A DNA stretch of 39,728 nucleotides from CAYLJJ01 sp964384025. Its GTDB lineage: Bacteria; Myxococcota_A; Bradymonadia; UBA7976; UBA1532. Location: positions 1 to 39,728 of the forward strand of contig CAYLJJ010000064.1 in assembly GCA_964384025.1 (NCBI GenBank), read 5' to 3'. The notes beneath the pieces are model-generated. The model saw nothing but the letters and a program-made list of their open reading frames with translations, ran no database searches and had not been told where the DNA came from. Position 1 is the first letter of the stretch. Each line of letters starts with the position of its first letter. This document shows positions 32,962 to 39,728 of the stretch, piece after piece. Position numbers and translations under genes: made by a program.

Positions 32962-34209
32962 ATGAACCTCAAAGAGTTGAAGCAACTCAAGATCGGCGAG
33001 CTCGCCGCCCTCGCGCGCGAGATGGATATCGAAAACTCTTCTGGGCTGCGCAAGCAGGAGCTGATCTTCGCGTTGCTGGGCGAGCAGACCAAGAAGAACG
33101 AACCTATCTTTGGTGAGGGGGTTTTAGAGATCCTGCCCGATGGCTTCGGCTTTTTGCGCGCGCCAGACTACAACTATCTGCCGGGGCCAGATGACATCTA
33201 TGTCTCCCCCTCTCAGATCCGACGCTTTGGGCTGCGTACCGGCGACACCATCGCCGGTCAGATTCGTCCCCCCAAGGACAATGAGCGCTACTTCGCGCTC
33301 CTTAAGGTGGAGACGATCAACTTCGAGGAGCCCGAGGCCAGCAAGCGCAAGATCCTCTTCGACAACCTCACTCCACTCTATCCCGATGCCAAGCTGGAGA
33401 TGGAGTATCACCCCAAGAACTTCAGCACACGCATCATCGACCTGCTCTGCCCCATCGGCTTGGGACAGCGCGCTCTGATAGTCTCTCCTCCTCGCGCGGG
33501 TAAGACGGTGTTGATGCAGAACATCGCTAACGCCATCGTGCACAACCATCCCGAGGTTTACCTCATCGTGTTGCTCATCGATGAGCGCCCCGAGGAGGTC
33601 ACGGATATGGAGCGTTCAGTTGAAGGTGAGGTGGTCAGTTCAACCTTTGATGAGCCCGCTCAGCGCCATGTTCAGGTAGCTGAGATGGTGATCGAGAAGG
33701 CCAAGCGTCTGGTCGAGCATAAGAAGCATGTGGTGATTCTTCTGGATTCGATCACCCGTTTGGCGCGGGCCTATAACACCGTGGTGCCCCCTTCAGGGAA
33801 GATCCTCTCTGGTGGTGTGGACTCCAACGCCCTGCATAAGCCCAAGCGCTTCTTCGGCGCGGCCCGCAATATCGAGGAGGGGGGCAGCCTGACGATCATC
33901 GCCACCGCCCTGATCGATACCGGCTCGCGTATGGATGAGGTGATCTTTGAGGAGTTCAAGGGTACTGGCAACAGCGAGCTGCATCTGGATCGCAAGCTGA
34001 TGGAGAAGCGCATCTTCCCCTGCTTGGATATCAACAAATCAGGGACCCGCAAAGAGGAGCTGCTCATGGATCAGCTCACCCTCAACCGGGTCTGGATCCT
34101 GCGCCAGCTCCTCCATCCCCTCAACGTGGTTGATTCTATGGAGTTCATGCTCGACAAGATCAGCCGAACCGACGATAACAACGAGTTCCTGGAGTCGATG
34201 TCGGGCTAA
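32962..34209 (+). CDS. rho: Transcription termination factor Rho
   Basis: 415 aa hexameric RNA helicase ending transcription. The N-terminal Rho domain (MNLKELKQLKIGELAALAREM) is followed by the cold-shock-like RNA-binding domain (about 45-120, GFGFLRAPDYNYLPGPDDIYVSPSQIR). The ATPase domain has Walker A SPPRAGKTVLMQ (about 175-186), Walker B VVILLDSITRLARAYN, the Q-loop near GGVDSNALHKPKRF and the R-loop region SGTRKEELL. Length equals that of E. coli Rho (419). The ATG at 32962 has GAGGGAG five bases upstream; an in-frame TTG four codons earlier is not needed. It is followed by rpmE after 64 bases. Confidence 0.98.
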   Translation: MNLKELKQLKIGELAALAREMDIENSSGLRKQELIFALLGEQTKKNEPIFGEGVLEILPDGFGFLRAPDYNYLPGPDDIYVSPSQIRRFGLRTGDTIAGQIRPPKDNERYFALLKVETINFEEPEASKRKILFDNLTPLYPDAKLEMEYHPKNFSTRIIDLLCPIGLGQRALIVSPPRAGKTVLMQNIANAIVHNHPEVYLIVLLIDERPEEVTDMERSVEGEVVSSTFDEPAQRHVQVAEMVIEKAKRLVEHKKHVVILLDSITRLARAYNTVVPPSGKILSGGVDSNALHKPKRFFGAARNIEEGGSLTIIATALIDTGSRMDEVIFEEFKGTGNSELHLDRKLMEKRIFPCLDINKSGTRKEELLMDQLTLNRVWILRQLLHPLNVVDSMEFMLDKISRTDDNNEFLESMSG

Positions 34210-34273
34210 AGCGCCCCTAACGAGCATCAATCTCTTGAAATCTGAAGCGGTCTTCCGCAAATGAGGTTTTGAA

Positions 34274-34489
34274 ATGAAAGCGGGAATCCACCCTAAGTAT
34301 CTGCCAGCCACCATCACCTGTGCCTGCGGAAATGCCATCGAGACTCACTCCACCAAGGGCTCATATAAGATCGAGATCTGCTCCAAGTGTCATCCCTTCT
34401 TCACAGGGAAGACTAAGCTGGTCGATACGGCCGGTCGAGTTGAGCGCTTCAATCGCAAGTATGGTCGCCGCCGCTCTCTCAGCAGCTGA
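34274..34489 (+). CDS. rpmE: 50S ribosomal protein L31, zinc-binding form
   Basis: 71 aa. Begins MKAGIHPKY and shows ITCACGNAIETHS, EICSKCHPFFTGK and VERFNRKYGRR, all L31 signatures. The cysteines at about 16, 18, 37 and 40 form the zinc site, so this is the zinc-containing C+ type rather than the zinc-independent paralogue. GAGG lies about nine bases upstream. The rho-rpmE-prfA order is common in bacteria. Confidence 0.97.
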   Translation: MKAGIHPKYLPATITCACGNAIETHSTKGSYKIEICSKCHPFFTGKTKLVDTAGRVERFNRKYGRRRSLSS

Positions 34490-34507
34490 AGCCTAAGTTG
34501 AGCTGTC

Positions 34508-35566
34508 ATGCAAGAGAAAATGGGCGAGATCTGTCGCCGCTTTGATGAGCTGAGCGCCCGGATGGGCTCTCCCGAGATCTATCAGATCCCCGGTGAGTAT
34601 CAGAAGGTGGCCAAAGAGGCTGCTCAACTTGAGCCCCTTGCCCTCTCTTGGCGTCGCTTACAAGCGATCGAAGAGGGGATCGAAGACGCAAAGCTGATGC
34701 TGGATGATGAGGAGCTGGCTGAGTTGGCTCGTGCCGAACTCAAGGCGCTTCAGGTGGAGCAGCTTGAGCTGCGTGACTCCCTGAGGCTGTTGCTGCTCCC
34801 CAAAGATCCCAACGACGAGAAGGATATTCTTTTAGAGATCCGCGCTGGGACGGGGGGAGAGGAGGCCAGCCTCTTCGCCGCCGATCTCTTCCGCATGTAC
34901 AGCCGCTATGCCGATAAGCAGGGCTGGAAGGTGGGAATCATAAGCAAATCTCTGAGCGACACCGGAGGCTTTAAGGAGGTGATCGCTTCCATCTCCGGTG
35001 ATCGTGTCTTCAGCACTCTTAAGTTTGAGGTGGGTGTTCACCGCGTTCAGCGGGTCCCCAGCACCGAGAGTCAAGGACGCATCCATACCTCAGCCTGTAC
35101 GGTGGCAGTGCTCCCTGAGGCTGAGGAGCTGGAGTTGGAGATACCAGAGATAGATATTCGCGTTGACCGCTATCGAGCCAGCGGCCCTGGAGGGCAGAGC
35201 GTCAACACCACCGACTCCGCCATCCGCCTCACCCATAAGCCAAGCGGCCTCGTGGTGAGCTGCCAAGATGAAAAGAGCCAACATAAGAACAAGGCCAAAG
35301 CGCTCACGGTCCTGCGCGCCCGTCTCTTTGAGATGAAGCAAGCTGAGATGCACGCCGAGCGGGCCGATGCTCGCCGCTCGATGGTCGGCTCAGGAGATCG
35401 ATCAGAGCGCATCCGCACTTATAACTTCCCTCAGAATCGCGTGACAGATCATCGCGTTGGTCTGACCCTCTATAAGCTGGAGGAGATCATCGATGGAGGT
35501 CTTGATCCGGTGATCAACCCTGTCCGCGCCGCCCAGCAGGCTGAGCTGCTCAAATCCCAAGGCTAA
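34508..35566 (+). CDS. prfA: Peptide chain release factor 1
   Basis: 352 aa class I release factor reading UAA and UAG. The GGQ motif for peptidyl-tRNA hydrolysis lies in ASGPGGQSVNTTDSAIRLTH (near 225). The RF1 codon-recognition tripeptide is PST within HRVQRVPSTESQGRIHTS, where E. coli RF1 has PAT. Its N-terminal helical domain and the GDRSERIRTYNFPQNRVTDHR block are also intact. It starts 18 bases after rpmE with a weak ribosome site. In many genomes prfA is followed by prmC, the methyltransferase modifying the GGQ glutamine; here the amphi-Trp gene follows after 30 bases and prmC is not in the window. Confidence 0.98.
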   Translation: MQEKMGEICRRFDELSARMGSPEIYQIPGEYQKVAKEAAQLEPLALSWRRLQAIEEGIEDAKLMLDDEELAELARAELKALQVEQLELRDSLRLLLLPKDPNDEKDILLEIRAGTGGEEASLFAADLFRMYSRYADKQGWKVGIISKSLSDTGGFKEVIASISGDRVFSTLKFEVGVHRVQRVPSTESQGRIHTSACTVAVLPEAEELELEIPEIDIRVDRYRASGPGGQSVNTTDSAIRLTHKPSGLVVSCQDEKSQHKNKAKALTVLRARLFEMKQAEMHAERADARRSMVGSGDRSERIRTYNFPQNRVTDHRVGLTLYKLEEIIDGGLDPVINPVRAAQQAELLKSQG

Positions 35567-35596
35567 GCACAGAGCGATGCTCTATAAGGGACCGTG

Positions 35597-35869
35597 ATGA
35601 GCGAGAAACAAGATTTTCAGCACGAGTCACTGGAAGATAGAGAGAGCATCGCACGCTACTTTGCGGCCCTCCAAGAATGCCTCAGTAAGGGACAACTTCG
35701 AGCAGATAATGGCACAGAGAGTATGGAGCTACAGCTGGAGGGGATGATTCGTCTCCAGCTACAGATCACGCAGAGCGAGCACAGCGCGAAACTCAACCTA
35801 AACTTACACTGGAACACGCAAGAATCGCCCGTTTCAGGAGCTCTAAGACTCTCAGCTGAGCAGAGCTGA
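35597..35869 (+). CDS. Small amphi-Trp-domain protein
   Basis: 90 aa cytoplasmic protein matching my memory of the amphi-Trp domain. An N-terminal helix segment LEDRESIARYFAALQECLSKG is followed by alternating amphipathic strands (ESMELQLEGMIRLQLQITQSE, SAKLNLNLHW) ending in the near-invariant Trp at about residue 77. Such proteins have no known activity and occur as small partners of the kinase/ATP-grasp genes found downstream here. The ATG at 35597 has AAGGGA upstream; a GTG three bases before is in frame. It begins 30 bases after prfA and ends 3 bases before the PhoU-kinase gene, so it is the first gene of the cassette. Confidence 0.7.
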   Translation: MSEKQDFQHESLEDRESIARYFAALQECLSKGQLRADNGTESMELQLEGMIRLQLQITQSEHSAKLNLNLHWNTQESPVSGALRLSAEQS

Positions 35870-35872
35870 AAG

Positions 35873-37489
35873 ATGCTCTTGCAGCAAGCCGTTAAAGAGA
35901 ATCTGCGCTTCTTGATCCTTGAGGTTCTCAAGCAGCTGCACCACACCGATGAATGTTTAAGAGAGTCTAATTTTGCTTTGCAACGCAAAGTCTTAGATCG
36001 AGACAACTACATCGACAACCTCAAATCCTTGATCACTGAAACTTGCTTTGATGGTGCGGGGGGCGAGCCTCAACTCCTCGCCTTTTTTCGCGCCTCTCAC
36101 GCTACCGCGTTGAACCTCGAGCGGATCGCTGATTTCTGTGAGAACGTGATCACCCAGATAGGCAATCTGAGAAATAGAGCGGTCCTACAGGAGGTCGACT
36201 TCAGCCCCTCCTGGGCTGAGATCTTTGGGGGAGTAGAGCGGATCGAACACGCCCTGTTTGAGCGAGACCTGCGCTTGGCCTTAAAGATCTGCCACAGCGA
36301 AGCTGAGCTGGATCGACTCTACTCTCAGATCTGTACTCAAGTCGCCAAGAGGATGGAGGGCAGCGACTCTGCTCAGGCTTGGTTGCCAGTCCTCTCCATC
36401 TCTCACTATCTGGAGCGGATGGGAGACTCTCTCCTTAACATCGGCGAGGCGATCGCCTCAGCCTGTTTGGGCCATCAGCTCAAGTTGGATGAGCTTCAGG
36501 GCCTCGTTGAGATGGAGCCTCAAGAGCCTCTGGAGGCGTTTCGACTCTCTGGCGTAGGGAAGACTCAGTCGGGGTGTCGGATCTCCATCTTGGAGAGGCA
36601 GCGAGGGAAAGAGAGAGGAGAGCGGACGGTCTTTAAACAGGGCAGCCGAGAGAAGCTGATTGGAGAGAAGAGAGGGATCGAACTTTGGAACAAACGTGTG
36701 CCTGGAGTAGCGCCTCGGCTTATCTCGCACACTCAAAATGATCACAGCGCCTCCATCCTATGCGAGTTTCTCTCTGGGCAAACCTTTGAGAAGCTTCTTA
36801 TATCAGGGAGCCATCTGGAGCTTGAGCAGGGGCTCTGCTCGCTCAGCGAGGCTCTGGATTCGATCTGGAGGGATACAAGCGAACTACAGCAGATCCCCTC
36901 AACTTTTCTCTCTCAACTGAGCTTGCGCCTGCCGGCGATCTATGCTGTCCATCCGCACTTTCAGAGCAAGAGACGACAGCTCGGAGCCCTCTCTCTTCCC
37001 AACTTAGAGGAGCTCCTTGAGAGATTGATGAGCTTGGAGAGGGAGCTGTACGCTCCCTTTTCGGTCATCGGTCATGGGGATTTTAATGTGGACAATGTGA
37101 TCATCGGTAGTGACGGAGAGGGGATCCGTCTGATCGATCTACACCGATCACGTCCAATGGACTACCTACAAGATGTCTCGGTCTTCATGGTCTCCAATCT
37201 GCGCCTGAGAATCCTTGATCTGGGCACACGGGCGCGCGCCAAAGGGGTGGTTCTGCGCTTCTACCACTTCGCCAAGGAGTTTGCAGTCTCCAACGGAGAT
37301 GAGCAGTTTGATCTTCGTTTGGCCCTAGGGCTGGCGAGATCTTTGATCACTTCAACCCGCTTTGTTTTGGACCGAGGCTTGGCCGACTCTCTGTTTCTCA
37401 GGGGGCGCTATCTGCTTGAGCGCCTGAGCGAGCTGTCTGAGCCACAGTATCACAGCTATGAGATCCCTATGGAGGCCCTCTTTGACTGA
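35873..37489 (+). CDS. PhoU-domain protein fused to an APH-fold phosphotransferase
   Basis: 538 aa cytoplasmic fusion. Residues 1 to about 215 are helical and PhoU-like: NLRFLILEVLKQLHHTDECL, ATALNLERIADFCENVITQI and ISHYLERMGDSLLNIGEAI give two repeats of the LxRIADxxxN metal/helix motif typical of PhoU. Residues from about 225 to 530 look like an aminoglycoside-phosphotransferase-fold kinase: the GHGDFNVDNVI catalytic loop (Asp-x-x-x-x-Asn) and IRLIDLHRSRPMDYLQDVS, with the Asp of the metal-binding DLH, are clear. An N-lobe VFKQGSREKLIGEKRGIELW supplies a candidate ATP-contact Lys. PhoU domains regulate phosphate transport and signalling; fused here they may sense a metabolite and control the kinase. 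The ATP-grasp gene overlaps its end by 8 bases. The kinase substrate is unknown. Confidence 0.8.
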   Translation: MLLQQAVKENLRFLILEVLKQLHHTDECLRESNFALQRKVLDRDNYIDNLKSLITETCFDGAGGEPQLLAFFRASHATALNLERIADFCENVITQIGNLRNRAVLQEVDFSPSWAEIFGGVERIEHALFERDLRLALKICHSEAELDRLYSQICTQVAKRMEGSDSAQAWLPVLSISHYLERMGDSLLNIGEAIASACLGHQLKLDELQGLVEMEPQEPLEAFRLSGVGKTQSGCRISILERQRGKERGERTVFKQGSREKLIGEKRGIELWNKRVPGVAPRLISHTQNDHSASILCEFLSGQTFEKLLISGSHLELEQGLCSLSEALDSIWRDTSELQQIPSTFLSQLSLRLPAIYAVHPHFQSKRRQLGALSLPNLEELLERLMSLERELYAPFSVIGHGDFNVDNVIIGSDGEGIRLIDLHRSRPMDYLQDVSVFMVSNLRLRILDLGTRARAKGVVLRFYHFAKEFAVSNGDEQFDLRLALGLARSLITSTRFVLDRGLADSLFLRGRYLLERLSELSEPQYHSYEIPMEALFD

Positions 37490-38378
37490 ACATCCCTTGA
37501 AAATCGCAGTGGTAGGCACACCCGGGGGTTGGTCCTCGGAGCGACTTGCTGATGCCCTTGAGGAGCGTTGCGGTTTTCGCCTGCTGATCGACCTCAAAGA
37601 GCTGGTGTTTGATCTGGAGCGCCTTAAGGTCAGCTTTCGGGGTTTGGATCTGAGCAAGCTGGACGCTCTGGTGATCAAGAAACTGGATCCCATCTATAGC
37701 CCTGAGCTGCTTGATCGCCTGGAGTTGCTGCGATTCCTCAAAGAGCAGGGTTTGGCGATCTTCTCCGATCCATCGCATATTGGGCAGATGCTCAACCGCC
37801 TGAGCTGTACTCTGAGGTTGCGAAGTGGGCAGATACCGATGCCTCCGACCTTGGCTACCGAGAACCTCGCGGAGGCTCAGCGCGCCATCGAGGGCTATGG
37901 GGAGGCGGTTCTTAAACCCCTCTTCAGTACGAAGGCGCGGGGGATGAAGCTTATCCAACAAGGAGATGATATCCCCGCGGCTCTCGCTGAGTTTCGCGCA
38001 GCGGGTCATAAAATCATCTATGTGCAGAAGAAGCTTGAGCTGCCTGGGCGTGACCTGGGGATCGCCTTCCTGGGAGGGCGATATCTTGGCAGCTATGCTC
38101 GCGTTCAGGGAGCAGGAGCTTGGTCAACGACGATCAATGAAGGGGGACACTATGCTCCATATGAACCTCCAACCGAGATCATCACCCTTGCGGAGCGGGC
38201 TCAAGCCCTCTTTGGCTTGGACTTTTGCAGCGTCGATGTAGTGGAGACTCCAGAGGGACCGATGGTCTTTGAGGTCTCCGCCTTTGGAGGGTTTCGCGGC
38301 TTGTACAAAGGGGCGGGGATCGACGCAGCTGAGCGGCTGGCTGAGCATCTCGCTTCGTCGCTGGAGAGAACGACTTGA
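37482..38378 (+). CDS. ATP-grasp (RimK/glutathione-synthase-like) ligase of the kinase cassette
   Basis: 298 aa cytoplasmic ATP-grasp enzyme, expected to form an amide or peptide-type bond using ATP. The N-terminal alpha/beta domain begins KIAVVGTPGGWSSERLADAL. The ATP-binding half contains AVLKPLFSTKARGMKLI (near 140-158), VQKKLELPGRDLGIAFLGG, GAWSTTINEGGHY and DFCSVDVVETPEGPMVFEVSAFGG. The last motif is where other members have a Mg-binding E-x-N; here it is EVS, so Ser may replace the Asn. The TTG at 37482 has GGAGG six bases upstream and overlaps the PhoU-kinase stop; an ATG eight codons earlier lacks a ribosome site. Its TGA overlaps the next gene's start. Family I recall as 'grasp of the GAK system'; substrate unknown. 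Confidence 0.82.
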   Translation: MTEHPLKIAVVGTPGGWSSERLADALEERCGFRLLIDLKELVFDLERLKVSFRGLDLSKLDALVIKKLDPIYSPELLDRLELLRFLKEQGLAIFSDPSHIGQMLNRLSCTLRLRSGQIPMPPTLATENLAEAQRAIEGYGEAVLKPLFSTKARGMKLIQQGDDIPAALAEFRAAGHKIIYVQKKLELPGRDLGIAFLGGRYLGSYARVQGAGAWSTTINEGGHYAPYEPPTEIITLAERAQALFGLDFCSVDVVETPEGPMVFEVSAFGGFRGLYKGAGIDAAERLAEHLASSLERTT

Positions 38379-39487
38379 CCGAAAAGATCTGTAAAAACAG
38401 CTCCAAACTTCCCAGCTTAATGGAGATCAGCCAAAGGGCACGGGGGCGAACCCGCCTCTGTGGAGCTCTCTGGATCAAGCTCAACTCCTGCGTCCTGCGC
38501 TTTGAGAGCAACTCAACGCTGCTCTTAGACGAACTGAGCCGCTATTTTGCTCCCCTGCTGGTCAAGAGTGAGCGCGAACATCTCCGAGTAACTGCTCTAC
38601 AGGGTGAGCCGATCGATCTGGGGATCCCCTTTAGAGACTGGCTTGATGAATCTCATCAAGCGGCGGGCAAAGACTCCTTTTGTGAGGTTCCAGGGGGTCG
38701 TGTCTGTCGTAAGCTTCGCACTGGTCTACAATCCCTTGTGGGGGCCAAGGAGCGGCTGGTTTTTGGAGACTGTCTGAGCAACAGCAATCAGGTGGTCAAC
38801 TTCATCATCTCTCAATATTTGAGCTACTGGATCCATCGCGGCTTCGCTCTCTGCCACGCAGCGGGGTTGAGCTCTTCTCAGGGTGGTTTGGGCCTAGCGG
38901 GGCTCCCAGGTCGTGGCAAATCCACCCTCTCTTTGGCGCTCCTGAGCCGAGGTCTGCTCTTCAACAGCAATGATCGGCTCCTCCTCCGAGAGTTGGGCTC
39001 AGAGAGGCTTATGCAGGGTGTCCCCAAGATGCCACGAGTCAACCCTGGGACCCTACTCAACAACCCTGATCTAAGAGAGCTGCTCCCTGTAAAGCGTCGC
39101 CGAGAGCTTGAGCGCCTCTCTCCTCGTGCCCTTTGGGAGGTAGAGGAGAAATATGATGTGATGCTTGGGCCGGTCTTTGGGCCACAACGGATCAGATATG
39201 AGGCTCCACTGAAGCTTTTCGCGGTTTTAAATTGGGATCGCTTCAGTGACGAGCCTGTCACGCTTAAGCGCGTTGATCTGCGCCACCGACCGGATCTGCT
39301 CTGCGCGATCAAGAAGTCCCCAGGAGTCTTTCACACAGACGCAGAGGGGAACCCCTGGTTGGCTGAGGTAAAGGACCAGCCCTATCTGGATGCCCTGAAG
39401 TCCACTCCGGTCTATGAGATCAGCGGGGGGGTCGATTTTAAAGTGGGAGCTGAAGCCCTATTGAAGCTGCTGGCGGAGAACACTTGA
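38375..39487 (+). CDS. HprK-related P-loop kinase (HprK-related kinase B type)
   Basis: 370 aa cytoplasmic P-loop protein related to HPr kinase/phosphorylase. Walker A GLPGRGKST (about 175-183) is followed by LSLALLSRGLLFNSNDRLLLREL, where NDR matches the conserved acidic/Asp position after the P-loop in HprK. The N-terminal part (about 20-160) has LNSCVLRFESNSTLLLDELSRYFAPLLV and the C-terminal part ends KKSPGVFHTD and VYEISGGVDFKVG. No HPr or PTS gene is nearby, so the substrate is probably another protein or metabolite. The TTG start overlaps the ATP-grasp stop (TTGA), with GGAGAG four bases upstream; ATG 38420 is an alternative. Last gene of the cassette; a GNAT gene converges on it 8 bases beyond its stop. 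Confidence 0.8.
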   Translation: MTEKICKNSSKLPSLMEISQRARGRTRLCGALWIKLNSCVLRFESNSTLLLDELSRYFAPLLVKSEREHLRVTALQGEPIDLGIPFRDWLDESHQAAGKDSFCEVPGGRVCRKLRTGLQSLVGAKERLVFGDCLSNSNQVVNFIISQYLSYWIHRGFALCHAAGLSSSQGGLGLAGLPGRGKSTLSLALLSRGLLFNSNDRLLLRELGSERLMQGVPKMPRVNPGTLLNNPDLRELLPVKRRRELERLSPRALWEVEEKYDVMLGPVFGPQRIRYEAPLKLFAVLNWDRFSDEPVTLKRVDLRHRPDLLCAIKKSPGVFHTDAEGNPWLAEVKDQPYLDALKSTPVYEISGGVDFKVGAEALLKLLAENT

Positions 39488-39494
39488 GGCTCTC

Positions 39495-39728
39495 TCAAGC
39501 TGGGTTTGGTTCGGTCTGAAGGCGATCCCAATAAACCATCCCGCCGACCTTTTGAAACCCCTGCCGGGCGACGATCGGGGCTGAGGTATCCCTACGAGCA
39601 TAGAGGCCTACCGCCCCGATCCCCATCCGTGCTGCCTCTTGAATCCGCGCAGCGAGGATCGCAGAGTAAGCTCCTCTTCCTCGGGCGCTGGGCCGTGTCC
39701 CTCCAGCCCAGAGAAGGGCAAAATTAAG
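39495..39728 (-). CDS. GNAT-family acetyltransferase, C-terminal part (truncated by window edge)
   Basis: Minus-strand frame of 77 sense codons running from the window edge to a TGA at 39497-39495, read directly because it lacks a start inside the window. It shows the acetyl-CoA-binding motif TRPSARGRGAYSAILAARIQEA, then GLYARRDTSAPIVARQGFQKVG with the terminal VYWDRLQ strand, a clear GNAT C-terminal half. The remainder lies beyond 39728. It converges on the HprK-related gene and is probably a separate transcription unit. Substrate unknown. Confidence 0.7.
   Translation of the reverse strand, partial: LNFALLWAGGTRPSARGRGAYSAILAARIQEAARMGIGAVGLYARRDTSAPIVARQGFQKVGGMVYWDRLQTEPNPA

Noticed and set aside
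39506..39727. Plus-strand 73-codon frame at the right edge
   Set aside because: The minus strand here encodes a clear GNAT C-terminus; the plus frame is its shadow.
1..39728. CRISPR arrays, tRNA or rRNA genes, insertion sequences and phage integration sites
   Set aside because: No regular short direct repeats with spacers, no cloverleaf-like sequences, and no transposase or integrase frames were found by eye.

Overview
The window looks like chromosomal DNA of a Myxococcota-type bacterium, or a close relative such as the Bradymonadota. The evidence is indirect. There are many lipobox lipoproteins with cysteine-rich repeats. Two exported proteins end in a Cys / hydrophobic / Arg-rich tail of the MYXO-CTERM kind. 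A trypsin-like protease carries a MopE-like Asp/Cys motif. There is also an RdgC-like gene pair of a type I associate with myxobacteria. No 16S rRNA, tRNA, insertion sequence or CRISPR array is visible.

Layout. (1) 39-5060 (+): receiver-GGDEF diguanylate cyclase, Wzz/tyrosine-kinase-like co-polymerase, FemAB/BcsL-like acetyltransferase and a Wza-like export lipoprotein, i.e. an exopolysaccharide export and regulation operon. (2) 5071-6693 (-): a lipoprotein with four perfect 8-Cys repeats, and an AT-rich, probably acquired M35 (aspzincin) metallopeptidase. (3) 6957-10781 (+): small lipoprotein, tex, and a double-GNAT protein. (4) 10864-14836: secreted trypsin-like protease (+), facing a small lipoprotein and an SGNH-hydrolase lipoprotein (-). 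(5) 15171-25786 (+): SrkA-like kinase, a lipoprotein joining six Cys-rich repeats to lamin-tail and endonuclease/exonuclease/phosphatase domains, a metallo-beta-lactamase-fold lipoprotein, a MoxR ATPase with a VWA/DUF2201 protein, and a BtuCD/FecCD-type ABC transporter with a MYXO-CTERM-like protein. (6) 25880-29632 (+): RdgC-like protein and its conserved partner, translationally coupled to two GDP-mannose precursor enzymes. (7) 29666-32035 (-): large secreted repeat protein, adhesin-like. (8) 32036-32961: a long non-coding, AT-richer gap holding a decayed response-regulator receiver domain and a probable rho promoter. (9) 32962-39487 (+): rho, rpmE and prfA, followed 30 nt later by a tight four-gene cassette: amphi-Trp protein, PhoU-phosphotransferase fusion, ATP-grasp ligase and HprK-related kinase. 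(10) The C-terminal end of a GNAT gene enters from the right edge on the minus strand.

The most interesting region is 35597-39487. Its genes overlap or nearly touch and encode a PhoU-fused kinase, an ATP-grasp ligase, an HPr-kinase-like P-loop kinase and an amphi-Trp protein. This resembles what I recall being called the 'GAK system' in family databases, whose function is unknown as far as I know. The PhoU-kinase fusion and the position directly behind rho-rpmE-prfA are the features most worth following. Other points of note are a tyrosine-kinase-like domain that has lost its Walker A lysine, a duplicated DUF2201 metallopeptidase domain whose first copy has lost the catalytic Glu, and a protease carrying both an N-terminal lipobox and a MYXO-CTERM-like tail.
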